DNA of 64,000 nt from Earliella scabrosa (lineage: Eukaryota > Basidiomycota > Agaricomycetes > Polyporales > Polyporaceae), in the NCBI GenBank assembly GCA_022605405.1, contig JABYQQ010000012.1, forward strand, positions 1,302,001 through 1,366,000, given 5' to 3'. A program made the position numbers and the translations under genes. Below the pieces are notes generated by a model that searched no databases, had not been told where the DNA came from, and worked only from the letters and a program-made list of their open reading frames with translations. This document shows, piece by piece, positions 11,589 through 23,795 of this stretch (position 1 is its first letter; each line of letters starts with the position of its first letter).

Positions 11589-13327
11589 TGGCCCAGCGCG
11601 GCGTGCTCGGTGTACGAGTTTTCCCGGAGTGGACACATCGCTCGCAATACACGCCCGCACACGCGTCGCGCGCGTCCAACCGGATCCGGATTCGTGGGTG
11701 GCCGGCAAAGAGGAGGAGGAAATGAAATATGAGTAATATGTCAGGAGTTACGATACTTCTACGTCCGTGCGTGATTTTCGCACCGGGGCGCGGGGCAGAT
11801 GGATGTACGTGTACGTGTAGCATTGGAACGGAGCTTGGATGGGGTGGCGGCCGACCTCCCGGAGCAGCACAGAGTTGGCCACAGGACGCGCAACGTATCG
11901 CCGAGCACTGAAGGTTGAACACGCTACTCCGACTCGTCCTGGCCCAGTGCCAGTGCCAGTGGCCATGGTCCACTCAGCTCCCGCTGTCACGCCGCTGCAC
12001 GTGGGCCCGGCGCAAACGCACGAGCACACACGGGCGGAGGAGGGAGGTCCCAGCATGGCAATGACATTGACATTGGCGGATGCATCCTTACGCGTTCCAT
12101 GCCAGGGCCGCAAGAGGCGCTGCATCATGCAGCCTGCAGCTGTACATCGGCGACAGAAGAGACAGAGAGGCCTGCATGGTGTCTGCCCCACATGGCACAT
12201 GCACACATCTCGGCCGCTCGGGGAACCCATCGCCACGCGCGCACCTCCGACCGGGTGCGTTCTCCGAGATGCCTGCGCCCGGGCTCGCTCTCTCCCAGCT
12301 CCATCGCGCGCCACCCGCGTTCGAATCTGCAGCTGTCCGCCGTCGCGATGAGGGGGATACAGACTGTCCGCCGACGACGTCGACGCGGGCCACGCGCCAT
12401 GGCCGCGGTGTCAGTTTGCCTACGCCGCGCGATCTGGTGGCTGCGCGGGACCTATAATGCTGTCACGACCTCACGCCCCCACAGCTCGGCGAGCGCAACG
12501 CACTGCACAGATGGAACGTCGGGGTCGCGCGCGGGCGAAGCTGCGTGGCGGCTCCGCCCAATCATCGGTGACAACACCACTCCAGCTGAAGCTCGCTTCC
12601 GTGCATCTGTCCGTTCCCCGCCGCGTCGCCCGCGCCCGAACGGTGGATCGTTCTGCCATCGATTGGCCGTTTCCTCGCGCGAAAGATCTCAGAAAGGGAA
12701 GGCGTGCGCGGACGCAAGACACTGCCTCGAACGTTGCTCGAACGTTTGGACGCAGAACCGCGCCCTTGTGTGTTCTCTGCGGGCGATGGCGGCTTCGATA
12801 AGTGGGAGATACTTTCGCCGCGTATGGCAGCTATGAATGAGTGGCGGCATCGACGTACGACACGGCCGAATAGCGAGCCTCGCGGGCACCTCGAGGCCTC
12901 GCAGGGTCGAGTGCGCGCACGATGGTCGGCCGTCTATGGCTCGAGAGCCCACTTTCCGGGCGAGGGAGCAGTAGCAGAGCGTGCCACCAGCGCGGGCACG
13001 GTAGACCGAGGCATGGAGACGCCCTCCTAGTCCGGTGGCACCGCACATGCTAGAGGCCCATACAGCAGCCGAGACGGACGTTCTGGCGTGCGCTTGCGAG
13101 GTTGCATGGGAACCCTGCACATGAATGCCGGCTCGTGGGAGGACGACGCTGGGAGGTGGACGCCGCGTCGGCGGGCGCGCTGATAATCCGCGGAGTACGG
13201 TCTGAAGGGCCTCGGGATTGCAGAGCGAGAGGGCGCGAAGGGCGGGTATAGAGAGGGGCTTACATACAGTAATATGACACTACGATGACGCTAACCTGTC
13301 ACAGAGAGCACTGGGGGGTCCGTATTT
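11589..13327. other. No recognisable gene (GET4/HSBP1 convergent gap)
   Basis: This 1.7 kb GC-rich gap lies between the ends of two convergent genes. It holds overlapping open frames on both strands (for example 245 codons on the plus strand from 12099). These have Arg/Pro/Ser/Ala-rich composition and no domain I can name. I treat them as chance frames. Confidence 0.45.
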
Positions 13328-13867
13328 CTATCCGCTTGCGGTGCTCTTTCGCTGGGGGAAGGAAGGAGACTGCGGGAGGCTGGGTGTGAGCGGAGGGGGA
13401 GCGTCGCTGTTGATGATATCTTGTATGGAAGCCTCGAGGGCGTCGACGCGACTGGACATCTGTGTCACTGTGCGACGCAGGGGGTCAGAGGGGCCGGTGC
13501 ACGGAGACGGTGATGAGGAAGATGGAATGGACGTACTGCGATCGAGGATCTGGCTGGACATGTCGTCGAACTTCTGGTCCAACTGCTCGAGCAACGACTC
13601 CACCTACGAACACCAGCAGAGACAGCCACACAGTCGCCAAAACACGTATGGGGCGGGTATCAGTATGGAGAGGAGTGGACAGAGATTACCGCTGCGTACA
13701 AACGCCGTTAACTCGTGAGGGCTCGAGATGTCGGGAGCGCTAGAAGCGGACTTTGCGGCGCCGACCGTGGTGGAGGAGGCGGTGGACAGCGTTGACTGGG
13801 CGGTTTGTGGCCGAGATCCGGGAGCGACATTGAGAGGGAGAGCGGGAGACGACTGCGTAGGCGGCAT
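13328..13867 (-). CDS. HSBP1: Heat shock factor-binding protein 1 homologue
   Basis: HSBP1 is a small coiled-coil protein that binds the trimerisation region of heat shock factor and dampens the heat shock response; a WASH-complex assembly role is also known in animals. Three exons (13867-13700, 13603-13537, 13467-13328) join in phase to about 124 residues. Residues 1-50 are Ser/Thr/Ala-rich and likely disordered, then comes DISSPHELTAF. After the splice the core reads VESLLEQLDQKFDDMSSQIL then DRMTQMSSRVDALEASIQD, the family's heptad-repeat helix. The tail is Pro/Ser-rich. The 69 bp second intron is a multiple of three with no stop, so a naive frame reads through it and inserts 23 foreign residues inside the coiled coil. 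Confidence 0.92.
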
Positions 13868-15515
13868 TGACAGCAGGCGCGAGGTTATTGTTGTGCGAGG
13901 GGCAACAACGCGAGAATGTGGGGACGATGTTCTCGATAGAAGGCGCGATACGCGACGGGCTTGTGTGGCCTGGCCTAGCGCAGACTAGCGAGGGCAAGGA
14001 GGAGAAGACTTATCAGAGTCAGGAGCGTGGAGTCGTGGACGTTAACACTGAAACAGCTTTCTGCAGAGACCGAGCACTGGCAGTGGACGCGCACAGGAGG
14101 TCCAGACGCCCGCCTGTGGCGAACACTAGAAGCTGGAGGCGCCCGGCCCGTGCTCGCGGAGTGGACAGGCCGGTGCGGAGATTGGCGGGGGTTGATTTCC
14201 CAGGCGGGCGGACACGGGCGGAGCAGGAAACTCAGGGCCTTGTTCGCGCATCGCCGGGTGATCTTGTCGGAGCCGTGCGCCTGTGGCGGGAACGCGCTTG
14301 TTGCTGATTGAATTTGCTGGCAGATTGCTGGTTTGATAGCGTTCGTCCATGCCTGCGCCGCCAGCGAAACGGCCAGACAGAGGCAGACATCCCTGCTTAT
14401 TGTCCCCCTCTGACCCTTGATGCTCGTCCATCTATCGCTCGCCTTAATGAAGCGGAGCTCCCATCTTGTCAATCCGCGATCACTAGACGAATCTGCAACA
14501 GTTGCACGCCGAGTCACCTTCCCCGTTTGAACTTACGTGTTCGGCAGTGCTCTTTTGTTTCGACGAGTCACCGTCTCCGCAGACAGCCCGACATGCCGTG
14601 GAAACACCGCACGCACAGCCCGCGAAAATTAACACTTTCCCTGCCCGCCGTGAGTGCGCAGAAAACAAATCCTTGTCATGCTTACGCCCCGATTAGTTTT
14701 GGCCTGCAACGTGTCTTCGCGCTGCAACTCGGCTTCAGAATGCTTATCCTTTCTCGCGTTGGAGCACCGACTGCTTCCCGCAACGAGGCCAGCGTAAACA
14801 AAAGCCTCCTCTCGCATGTCTCACCATCAAGGGTCGTGCAAAATTGGGAGCTTATTGTGTCATCCTCTCTGGGCATATGGAGCATATCCTCGGCCCCTCC
14901 GTCAGGGTAGTCGCCCGCCGGGAATCCGTGCCGGTCCTCTCTGTCACTGCGACTATGGGAACCCCCCAGCGGCTCCGTTCTTTTCGCACACGATCTCCCG
15001 CCTTCTCCTATTCCTGACATTGTCGCCTCCTGGGTTCCAGGAACCGCCCACGGCTCTTGTCCAGGCGGGTCGACTGCGTCGTCTACGTAGAATACTCGGT
15101 ATGTCTTGTCTTGAAACACGCTCACAGTCCACGCCCGCCTTGACCCGACGCTTGTTCGTCGGCGACGCGTCGGCTTCACCACCTGGCGGGCGCGCTGCGG
15201 CTGGCGGCCTGGCGGGACGCTGGACATAACGTTAATAGCTAATTCCTTAGCATCACGATTGATAACCGGCGATCCCCCCGTCGGTCCTGACCAATATGGA
15301 TCATCATCCGTCCATACTCGCTTGACAGATTCGCTATGCCTCATTCACAAAACAATACGGCGGCTTTCCCTGCCTCCCGGTCGCTCCGTATCACTCCGTC
15401 CTCATATATAAGACCCGGACGGCCTCGCTGCTTCGACCGGTGCGACACACTTTCCCTTCTGGCCCTGCTTCTTTCTTGTACCTCGTCCCTCCCCGTCCCT
15501 ACTCTACTGTACACC
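13868..15515. other. Divergent gap HSBP1/sesquiterpene synthase 1
   Basis: This 1.65 kb holds the upstream regions of HSBP1 and terpene synthase 1. Open frames of 180-220 codons occur on both strands (14308-14910 plus; 14682-15344 minus) without a recognisable domain. The only clear element is the TATA box at 15405-15412. Confidence 0.5.
15405..15412 (+). promoter_or_regulatory. TATA box of sesquiterpene synthase 1
   Basis: TATATAAG lies 111 bp upstream of the start codon, followed by a pyrimidine-rich leader. Such a strong TATA box suggests a regulated promoter. The second terpene synthase also has a TATA box at nearly the same distance. Confidence 0.7.
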
Positions 15516-16854
15516 ATGGCCGTCATCCCTGCAGACGTCACCACCTCTACCGACTCGCAAGAGATCGTCCTCAAGTTCCCCGATTTCATCTCGCCTATCC
15601 CCTACCCTCTGCGCTGCCATGTCCAGGAGCGAGAGGTCTCGCGCGAATCCGAGGAGTGGCTGCTCAGCATGGCCAACTTCAACGAGAAGCAGCGCAGCAA
15701 GTTCCTCACCCTCAACGCCGGTCTCCTCAGCGGCATGTGCTACATCGACTGTTCGTTCGACGAGCTCCGGGTCTGCACCGATTTCATGAACTTCCTGTTC
15801 ACGCTCGACGACTGGACGGACGAGTTCGACACGACCGGGACACGCGGCCTCGCAGAATGTGTCATGAACACGCTCTACTTCCCGCATGAGTATCAGTCAG
15901 ACACCGCCGCGCACCGCTTGACCAAGTCGTGAGTGTTCGCTCCTGCGTCGTGTTTCAGGGTCGCAGTCAATGTTGTCGCTCACGTGCTCTTCTTTTTGTT
16001 TGCATTCTCTGCTTCCGCGCGCGTTCCGGTTCCGCGTGCAGCTTCTGGACCCGCATGCAGGAGACCGCAGGGCCCGGCTGCCAGCAGCGCCTCATGTCGA
16101 CGCTCGACACGTATTTCCAGGCCATCATGCAGCAAGCCGACGACCGCGGGTCGCGCAACATCCCGGAACTCGAGGAGTACATCACGCTCCGCCGCGACAC
16201 GAGCGGGTGCAAAACCGGTTTCGCGTTCATCGAGTACGCGGCGCGCATTGATCTCCCGGAGGACGTCATCGAGCACCCCATCATCAAGGCGTTGTCAGAT
16301 GCCACGAACGACCTTGTCTCGTGGGCGAACGTGAGTGTCGCACGCTCATTTCCCATCTTGATCACGTCTTCTTCGCGACGTGTATCTTTGTTTCGTTCAT
16401 CCTCCGACGCAGCACGGCTGACGGTGTCATCGCCCCCCCTCCACAGGACGTCCTGTCGTACAACGCCGAGCAGGCACGCGGAGACGTGAGTAGTTCCGTG
16501 TTATTCTCGGACGACATGTGTGCTGACGGGCGGCGCGCGGACGGAACACAGACGCACAACCTCGTCTGCGTTCTCATGGCGCAGAACGGCGTGGACCGCC
16601 AGGGCGCGATCGAGCTGGCGGGCGAGCTCTGGGAGAAGACGCTGCACTGGTTCTTCGAGTGCCGCAAGGTCGTGCCCTCCTGGGGCCCCGAGATCGACGC
16701 CGACGTCGCAAAGTACATCCAGGGCCTCGAGGACTGGATCATCGCCAACGCCGAGTGGAGCTTCGAGACCGAGCGCTACTTTGGCAAGGACGGCCCGATC
16801 GTGCGCAAGACCCGCCAGGTGAAGCTTATGCCCCTTCGCCGCGAGAGTGCCTGA
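15516..16854 (+). CDS. Sesquiterpene synthase 1 (class I terpene cyclase)
   Basis: It should cyclise farnesyl diphosphate using a trinuclear Mg cluster; the product is unknown. Four exons (15516-15928, 16042-16330, 16447-16485, 16552-16854) join in phase to 347 residues, the normal size for basidiomycete enzymes. The acidic motif DDWTDE is near residues 98-103. The NSE motif is NDVLSYNAE, with its N the last codon of exon 2 and the rest in exon 3. The C-terminal RY dyad is in FETERYFG. Other family blocks include PYPLRCHVQ, QETAGPGCQQR, RRDTSGCKTGFAFIEYA and VPSWGPEIDADVAKYI. No membrane segment or targeting peptide is seen. A paralogue with the same exon 2 length lies at 30019-31203 on the other strand. 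I cannot assign a product clade from the sequence. Confidence 0.95.
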
Positions 16855-19800
16855 GCGGCCCACTGCGGTCGCGCGGCGGCCACTGTGGCTATCGCTGCGG
16901 TCAGGCGAGGAGGTGAGCGTCTTGTCTTGTCCGTGTGGTTGTAGTCTTGTGGTTGGCCGAGATGCGGTTGGGAGGCAGTGCTGACTGGGAGCTCTAATCT
17001 AGGAATCCTCATCCCCCCGAGCGGTCGGTGCACAACATCACCGCTCAAAAGCAAGGATCATGACATGTCGCCATGGACCTCGGGCACAGTGTGCCCGGGT
17101 CGTTTTGTTAGGGTAGTAGTCTCAGTCTGCGGATTGCAGTAATGTGCTAGAAGCGTACACCAGCGCGCCTGCCTGCGAGGAGCGGCGCTAACTCTGATTG
17201 GTTCCCACACCTACCTACCTCATTCGTTCGTTTTATTCGTCCTCACTTATTTGTGTTTTGTGCATTCGTTTTTCGTCTCGCCCAGCCTATCCGCTACATT
17301 TACTACACTCCTATTGAGCGTACTTACTTACCCTTCGTTCACCTAGTATGTGTCTCACGGATGTAGCACCACCTGGCCTCGCCTGTATCTAGATCACCTA
17401 CGTCACTATGCCATCTGCGCATGTGCGCGACTTGCATGCCTCCTCGTCTTCTGCCACGATCCCCCGGTGCCTGTGTTCGTCGCTCCCAGGTGTGACTGCG
17501 CAGAGGCGTGGCTTGCATCTACGGCTATCTACAGCCAGGTGTGACTGCTGGAGGGCTGCGTCGACGGCTACCTAGAGCTTGTTTGTGGGCTCGGGTACGA
17601 TCCATGTACGTTGGACAGGCTCACCAACGACCCGGCGGGCTGGGAACGTGCTTGTGAGTCTCTTGCGTATCTGCTCGACGTCCACCACAGCGCTGACACT
17701 CATCGCGTTCGTCCATTCATCGCGTGCGGCGAACAAGCTCAGGAATCGCGACATGGAGCGATGGAGGAAGATCGTCGGCGTCCGCGCGGGGTCATATGCA
17801 TGTCGGCTTGGCTCGAACCTTGGAGGCATCGACTCGGATGCGTCGCCCGCGAAGGTAGGATCCGAACGCATTGGGACATGGGGCTCGCAGCGCGGGGGCG
17901 ATCGTCAGAGGTCGCTTCCGTGCTTGTGTGGCCAGCGGTCCCATGCCCGTCCAGCCGTCGACGCCATGGTTGGAACGTTGACCCGTCTATGCGCTCATCG
18001 GCCACAGACAAGCTCAAGAGCGGGCGCGGTATGCCAGTGCGCCGGGGCGCACTCGCTCGATGCGGGCAGTCGATGACCATGGCCTGGGCGGTGAAGGAAC
18101 CTTGGTCGCTTCGCGAATCAGGGACAGCTCGGACACGACGTCGCGGGTGTGGCGAGTGTGTGACTCTGGCAGGCGTGCAGGAGGCCTCTGCGCGAGCTCG
18201 TTCCCGGCCGTGGGCGCTGGCGGGTGGAGGCGCGTTCATACCGGCGCCACGGGGGCGAGCAGGACGCCTTCGCCCGGGTGCGGTGGCTGGAGGGTGCATC
18301 TCGCCATCTGCAGGCATGCGGGAGAAGACGGGCAGGATTGGAGAGAGGAGTGCCCTCCTGGGCGAGGGTGGGAGCAGGGGACGACGCGAGGGCGCGAGCT
18401 GGGTTCCAACTTCGCGAGAGCCGGATTCGAACGCGTGTCTGCTCGTCTTCGCTGCATCGCGTTCTCCCACCGTCCTCGCCCAGCCTCCGCCGCGGCCGCC
18501 GGACCGGGCCTCGCTCGTTGCCCAGGAGCTCGCCTCCAGCGGGCGGGCAGTCGCGAGCTGGGAGGCTCTCAGTGCTCGACTTGGACGCACTGAACTCCAG
18601 TCGTCAACTGCAGCCTAAACGTTCTGCCAACTTGTGTGGTGCCCGCGCGATCGCTCTCAGTCTCCGAACAACGACACCCACGCGCCCGGCTCCTTTTCCG
18701 CACATGCCAGCAACCCAGCGAATGTGCGACGAGGCCTTTGCCACCCCTCCCGCTTCTCCACATTGATCTGCGCCCTCTGCTCGTTGCGCACTCACGCACA
18801 CAGCCCGAGATAGATGCAGACCCAAGCCGCCTCTCGCCGTCTTCGCAACATGCGGTGGTCAGTGATTCCTCTCAGACTCCTCAGGCTCTCCTGTTCTTGC
18901 TCCATTCCCCATCTAATTTCAGCCCGCTATGATGGCCTAGGGCAACACCTCGACGGCGCCTGTGCCACTTAGAATTCGGCACAGACGCGCGTCGATGCAT
19001 CGAAAACCTTCGTTTAGCGGGGAGACGCCCCCAGTGCCGGGATATTCGGGTGTCGAAGACGCAGACCCACCCCAGCGACCGCACCGACGACGAGGCGTCA
19101 TTCCCGCCGTCCAACAGGGCTACCTTCCCGACAACTGCAGTGCCACACCGACTGCACGCGAGTTTCCCGCTCAAACCCCAGACTCTGGCAGCCCACCGAT
19201 CCTTGCGTATGCAGCGCCCCCGTGGGCGCCGGACAATGCCCTTGGAGCCACCAGCGAGCCCGCTACTGCGCCCGATGCGAACACACGGCAACATTCTTCC
19301 CTCTCCGACGCAGGGCTCCCCCAAAGTTCAGGAACACGTTTCGTGGTGTGCAGCTGTTTGCGCTTCCAGAAGGGCACTCCGGACGGGCCTCTGAACCCTG
19401 CGGCGGCTCCTCCAAGCGCGATGTCGTGGTCTTATCCTATCCCGCAATTCAGGGTCGCTGTCACGCTGCATGCGCCCGCGATCGCCCGCTCTGCCCGCTA
19501 GGCTTTTCGGTTCCTAGGGCCTCAATCGCCATTATGCCCGACTGCGACTGGTGCGCTGTCGCCAGGCTGCGGCCATCTTCTCGCCTGTACTACCACGACG
19601 ACGCCGACGATTCCTGCCGCTTGCCGGTCCTTCCGACCTACCCACCTGCCCACCTACTCAACATCGGTGTACGAGCACGTTGCAAGGGCACGCCTTCCTA
19701 TGTTCCACGGCTAGAAGTAGAAGACAGAAGACAACTCGCCACCCCGGAACGACGGCACGCTGCTTCGCGGATGAGCTCGTCGGAGCACACAGCACCAATC

Positions 19801-22800
19801 ACGCCGCAGTGGGGGAGTTCGCCAGTAAGCATTCATTTCTAACGCACTCCGCTTGCTCGTTGATCGGCAGACCACACAAGTTACCGGCAGTCCCGCTTTG
19901 GGCCGCCTTCTCTCTTCAACGTTGCGTCGTCTGACTTTCAAAGTCGCCTTCGACGGCCCAGCTAGGCTCTCTCGGTGCGGTCAAACCATCTAGCCGCAGT
20001 GCCTAGGAAGGAGCCCTCCTCTCCCCAGTGCGGCGCCAAGACATCTCGAGCCCCGGAGCCTCCATGTCGTGCATCGGCTGTCCCGGTGTGCGCGAGGGTA
20101 CGCAACACCCTTACCCTCCGCTGCGGCTACCCCCTTTGATATCGGCACACGCCAGCCGTGCCCGTTGGGGGGTCGAAGCCCACCGATGCGAGGGCCGCTG
20201 AAGACCCCCAGCGCGGCTCCGTGCGACCTCCTGCGACCGTCGGCGACATTATGAATTCTTATCCCCGTCCGAACATCGCTGCGCGACCGAGGCGAGCGCG
20301 ACGGAACGATTCTTGCCTATATCGGTAGCCATCGATCAGGAGGGGCGCGACACACGTGGTGTGCGCACAGCGCGCTTCGACGCCTTCTCTCTCTTGAAGA
20401 TGGGAACCCCGGCTTGCGGCGGCAAGTTGGGCTGCTTGTTCAGCACCTACGTCACCAGCTTCTCCCGCGACTTCACAACGGTCCGTGCAAGGGAATCTGC
20501 GATCGATTGGGGGACGCTGCAGGCTCACAGTCTATCTCACAGCACCGATCTCGCACGCCCGGCGCAGTGCAGGACCTAGGTCGCCCGGCAGCACGCTGGT
20601 CACCGAGCGTGCAAGATTCTGGAACGCAGGAGAGGAGTCTTCGAGTCGAGCAGAAATGGCGACAGGCTCGCTTTGTTGACAAGCCGTGGTGGACGAACCG
20701 CGTCGGAGGCCGTCAAAATTACCTAAAGGGTGCTGCTGCCATTACTTAATCATTGGGCATCTGTACTGACGACGGGCTGAACCTTCGTGGCGTTGCCCAT
20801 TTAGGCTCACGAGTCCGCTACTTACCGCACGGGCATCAAAGGAGGATGCGAGCACGCACGCCTGGCTTCCGTTCGATTCGGTGGACGGACGGAGCTAATG
20901 CGCTGCGCTTGGGCACGTAGCACGCAGTGACGCTTTTGAGGTACGCCGTACCTTTTCTGCTGGCTCGCCGTCTCTCGCACTTGGGAAAGGCGGCGCTCCT
21001 CTGGGAGCTCGCTCACACAAGGAGGGCCCCTGGGGTGGTTTGCACTGTAATACATCACCGTCCCAACACCCGGACATGACAGAAATGAGATGCAACGCCA
21101 GCTCGGACCCACGTATCCTCTGGGTGCTGCCAGACTCCCTCTGCCCCGTTCGCGCTGCTCGTCGGCGACGACGCACGTTGTGCAGGCGCGAGTGCGACGT
21201 GTGGGACGGCCTTCGCTGTCGCCGTCAGGCAGCGGGCCACCTGAATGGTTAAATTGCCGCGCTGCCCCCGGTCTGTGCTGCGATTGTCTCGGAGTACAGG
21301 GCCCAGGTTGGGCCTGGTTTGACGCGGACGCAGGCCCCGAGATTGGTGGGCGCGATAGGTGACACCGTGACAGCTCTGAGCAGGTGCCGCCACCCCGCAC
21401 ACGGATCAAACCTTGTGTCGTGCATTGGTGGTACACAACAACGCCGCCGCCGCCGCCCCCGACGCTTGCCCGACGCGGGGACCAGCGCGCCCGCCTGCAT
21501 GGGAGGCGTACGCGAACGCTGCCGATCGCGGGTTCGCGCGTGCATGCGTGCGTGGTGGCTTGACTCCCTTTCGCAGACCGCTCGGGTTTCGGCGAGAGCG
21601 AGAGAAGTCGAAGACGATCGATGTATGAGGCAAGCGGGGTGTGTCAGCACGAGGCGGCGCGAGACGGAGACGCCAGCGGAAGAGTAATCTGGTTCCGCGA
21701 ACCGTTAGGTTCACAAAGAAGGCCTCGCCGGTTATTTCCACCCCGCCGCGCTGATTTTCATAGGCGTTTGGGACTGCACCCGGGCACGAACGCGCCCCCC
21801 TCTCGAGCCAATCTATCTGTTTCTGCACACCCCCTTCTCCTCGCGGGAGGGAGCAGGCTCACACACGGGACACGGCCCAGAGCCCAGGCGGCCCAGACTC
21901 TGCCCGCGCCGGCCGGTCAGTGGCTGCCTGCAGCCAACCGGTGCGGGGGCGAGAATAGCACATCCATTGACGAGATGTCGAGCACTCTGCGGACGGCCCC
22001 GGACGCGATGTTCTCGGGCGACCGCGCGCTGCAGAGAAAGGCATATTGGCTGTTTTTCGCATTCCGATGCTTCGAGCCGCATTGCCTTCCTTTGCCCTCG
22101 GGTTCGGCCGACACCAGAGACCTGGTGATACAGTCGCGGCCCCTGGTTGGGCCATACGCACCAATCGCAGCGATCCTCGCGGCCATGCGCTGCCTCCCAA
22201 TGCCTCCGTCGCAGGTCGCGCACGTAAGCCCGGTGTGCTTGGGACCGGATCCCAGGTTTATCGTGGACGTGATGGTGCCTGCATGAATCGCACGAGCGCT
22301 GCGCATCACAGCATACGTCCAGGGTGGAGTAGGTTCGGGCAGAGAACGGATCGTCTGGTGGGTGTCCCGGCGGGCAATATGGAAAACCTGTTGCTGATCA
22401 TCGCGCGGAACAGGATGTGGACGGCTCGACGGACGGACGGCGTACGCTTTCGCGGGTGAGATGGCTCACACAGGAATAACACGCCCAGGCGTCGGTCGAG
22501 GCTGCTCGCTCGAGGCATCGCGCCGGGCTGCTGCGAGGGTGCCGAGTAGGTAGGCCAGTCCGGTGTTCAAGCCAGCCACGGTGGGCAGGCGGACTGGCAA
22601 ATGCGCCGCTGCTCTCGAGGACTCGCGGGGTTCGAACTCACCTTGCCGGAGATCAACTGAACGCGAATGACCGATTACGTCGATCGAGCCGCGTCGAGAA
22701 CCACTGGTAGGGAAAGTACATGGGCCGGCGGCGCGAGTGCGCGGAAGCATTGCCGCAACGAAAGCGGCCTAGCGGAGATGGATTTGAAGCGTGAACAAGG

Positions 22801-23795
22801 TTCGCTCTTATCAATGAATCGATGGGACGCACGAATCGCGAGGCTGTCACCGTCCTTGCGGGGAGAGGATGCAAGAGGCAAGCACAGTGCTATATTCTCC
22901 CCCCTCTCCGCATTCGCGACACAAGGTCGGACATTTTGGGGACCCGTGCCCCTTGTCGGCGCCTCGCCCGAATCACGCAACCTGGTGCTATGACATTACT
23001 GTATGGAGGAAGCAGCCTCGCAAAGTTCATATTGCATGAGAGGAGCTGAAGGTCGCCCGCTTCTCTTCGGAATTGTGAAACGAGAAGCGGCCGTGCGCCC
23101 TTACGGCAACCACTTGAACATAATCCTGTCCAGTGAGAAACGCCGGCGAGCTCCAGCTGCTATCGCATTCCAGCCAGTTGGGCCGGGCGTCGCTCCGAAC
23201 GGAAGGGATGCCCAGCGACACAGTCCGGCTCGGTCGCATTGGTCGCTGCCACGCGTCCGACTTGCCATGTCATCGAACTTGGTGCATGTGACAACCAGAC
23301 CGAACTTGAGCCAGTTCGACAACCACCACACCCCATTGATTGGACTCGCTTTGTGGTGGTGGGAGCCAAGTCGAACAGGCACCACGTTGAGTGTTGGACA
23401 TCACGGAGCGAGAGTTCCCAGAAGCATCGCTGAGCTGGCGCAATAACCGGTCGCGCGGCACTCAGATGGGATCGGCGTGGTAAGTCTCGCGCATCGGACG
23501 GTCGGGTTCACCGTTCACGGGCTAGAGGAGGCGCTGGGGGGCGTGGTCCCTCACTCAGGAAGGTCAGGCCTGTGCGCTGACATCTAACTGCTTGTGTAAC
23601 CGAAGGTTCTAAGCATGGCGAAGAATTGATCGATGTTACACTCACACCAACTTCCTGGTTGTCACTTCCGAAGAAGGGTCTTCGTGACTGGGGAGGAGTC
23701 CTTCTTATAACGAGCGTGCGCCGCTGCGGTGACTCTCCAACTCCCCGCACTTCCCTCCAACTCTTCCTACCAGCATCTCAACGCCGCCAGACATC
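16855..23795. other. 6.9 kb without a recognisable gene, upstream of the WOPR regulator
   Basis: I find no known protein domain, spliced gene model or RNA gene here. Long overlapping frames exist (335 codons plus at 17611-18618 against 283 codons minus at 17739-18590; 206 codons plus at 19222; 221 codons plus at 21621). Their Arg/Ser/Pro/Ala-rich composition looks like shadow coding of GC-rich DNA. A (GCC)-rich run is at about 21433-21460. The stretch could hold the distal control region of the WOPR gene, a long non-coding RNA or decayed repeats. None is proven. Confidence 0.5.

Noticed and set aside
12099..12836. 245-codon plus-strand frame
   Set aside because: Arg/Pro/Ser-rich composition, overlapping frames on the other strand and no domain; typical of GC-rich non-coding DNA.
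18418..18450. tRNA-like B-box (GATTCGAAC)
   Set aside because: The flanking bases do not pair to form a T-arm, and no acceptor stem or A-box lies at the right distance on either strand.
21433..21460. GCC-repeat run as a possible regulatory or expansion repeat
   Set aside because: Too short and imperfect to claim more than local base composition.
22625..22645. GGTTCGAACTC, another tRNA T-loop-like string
   Set aside because: The stem halves are not complementary and no other tRNA arms are present.
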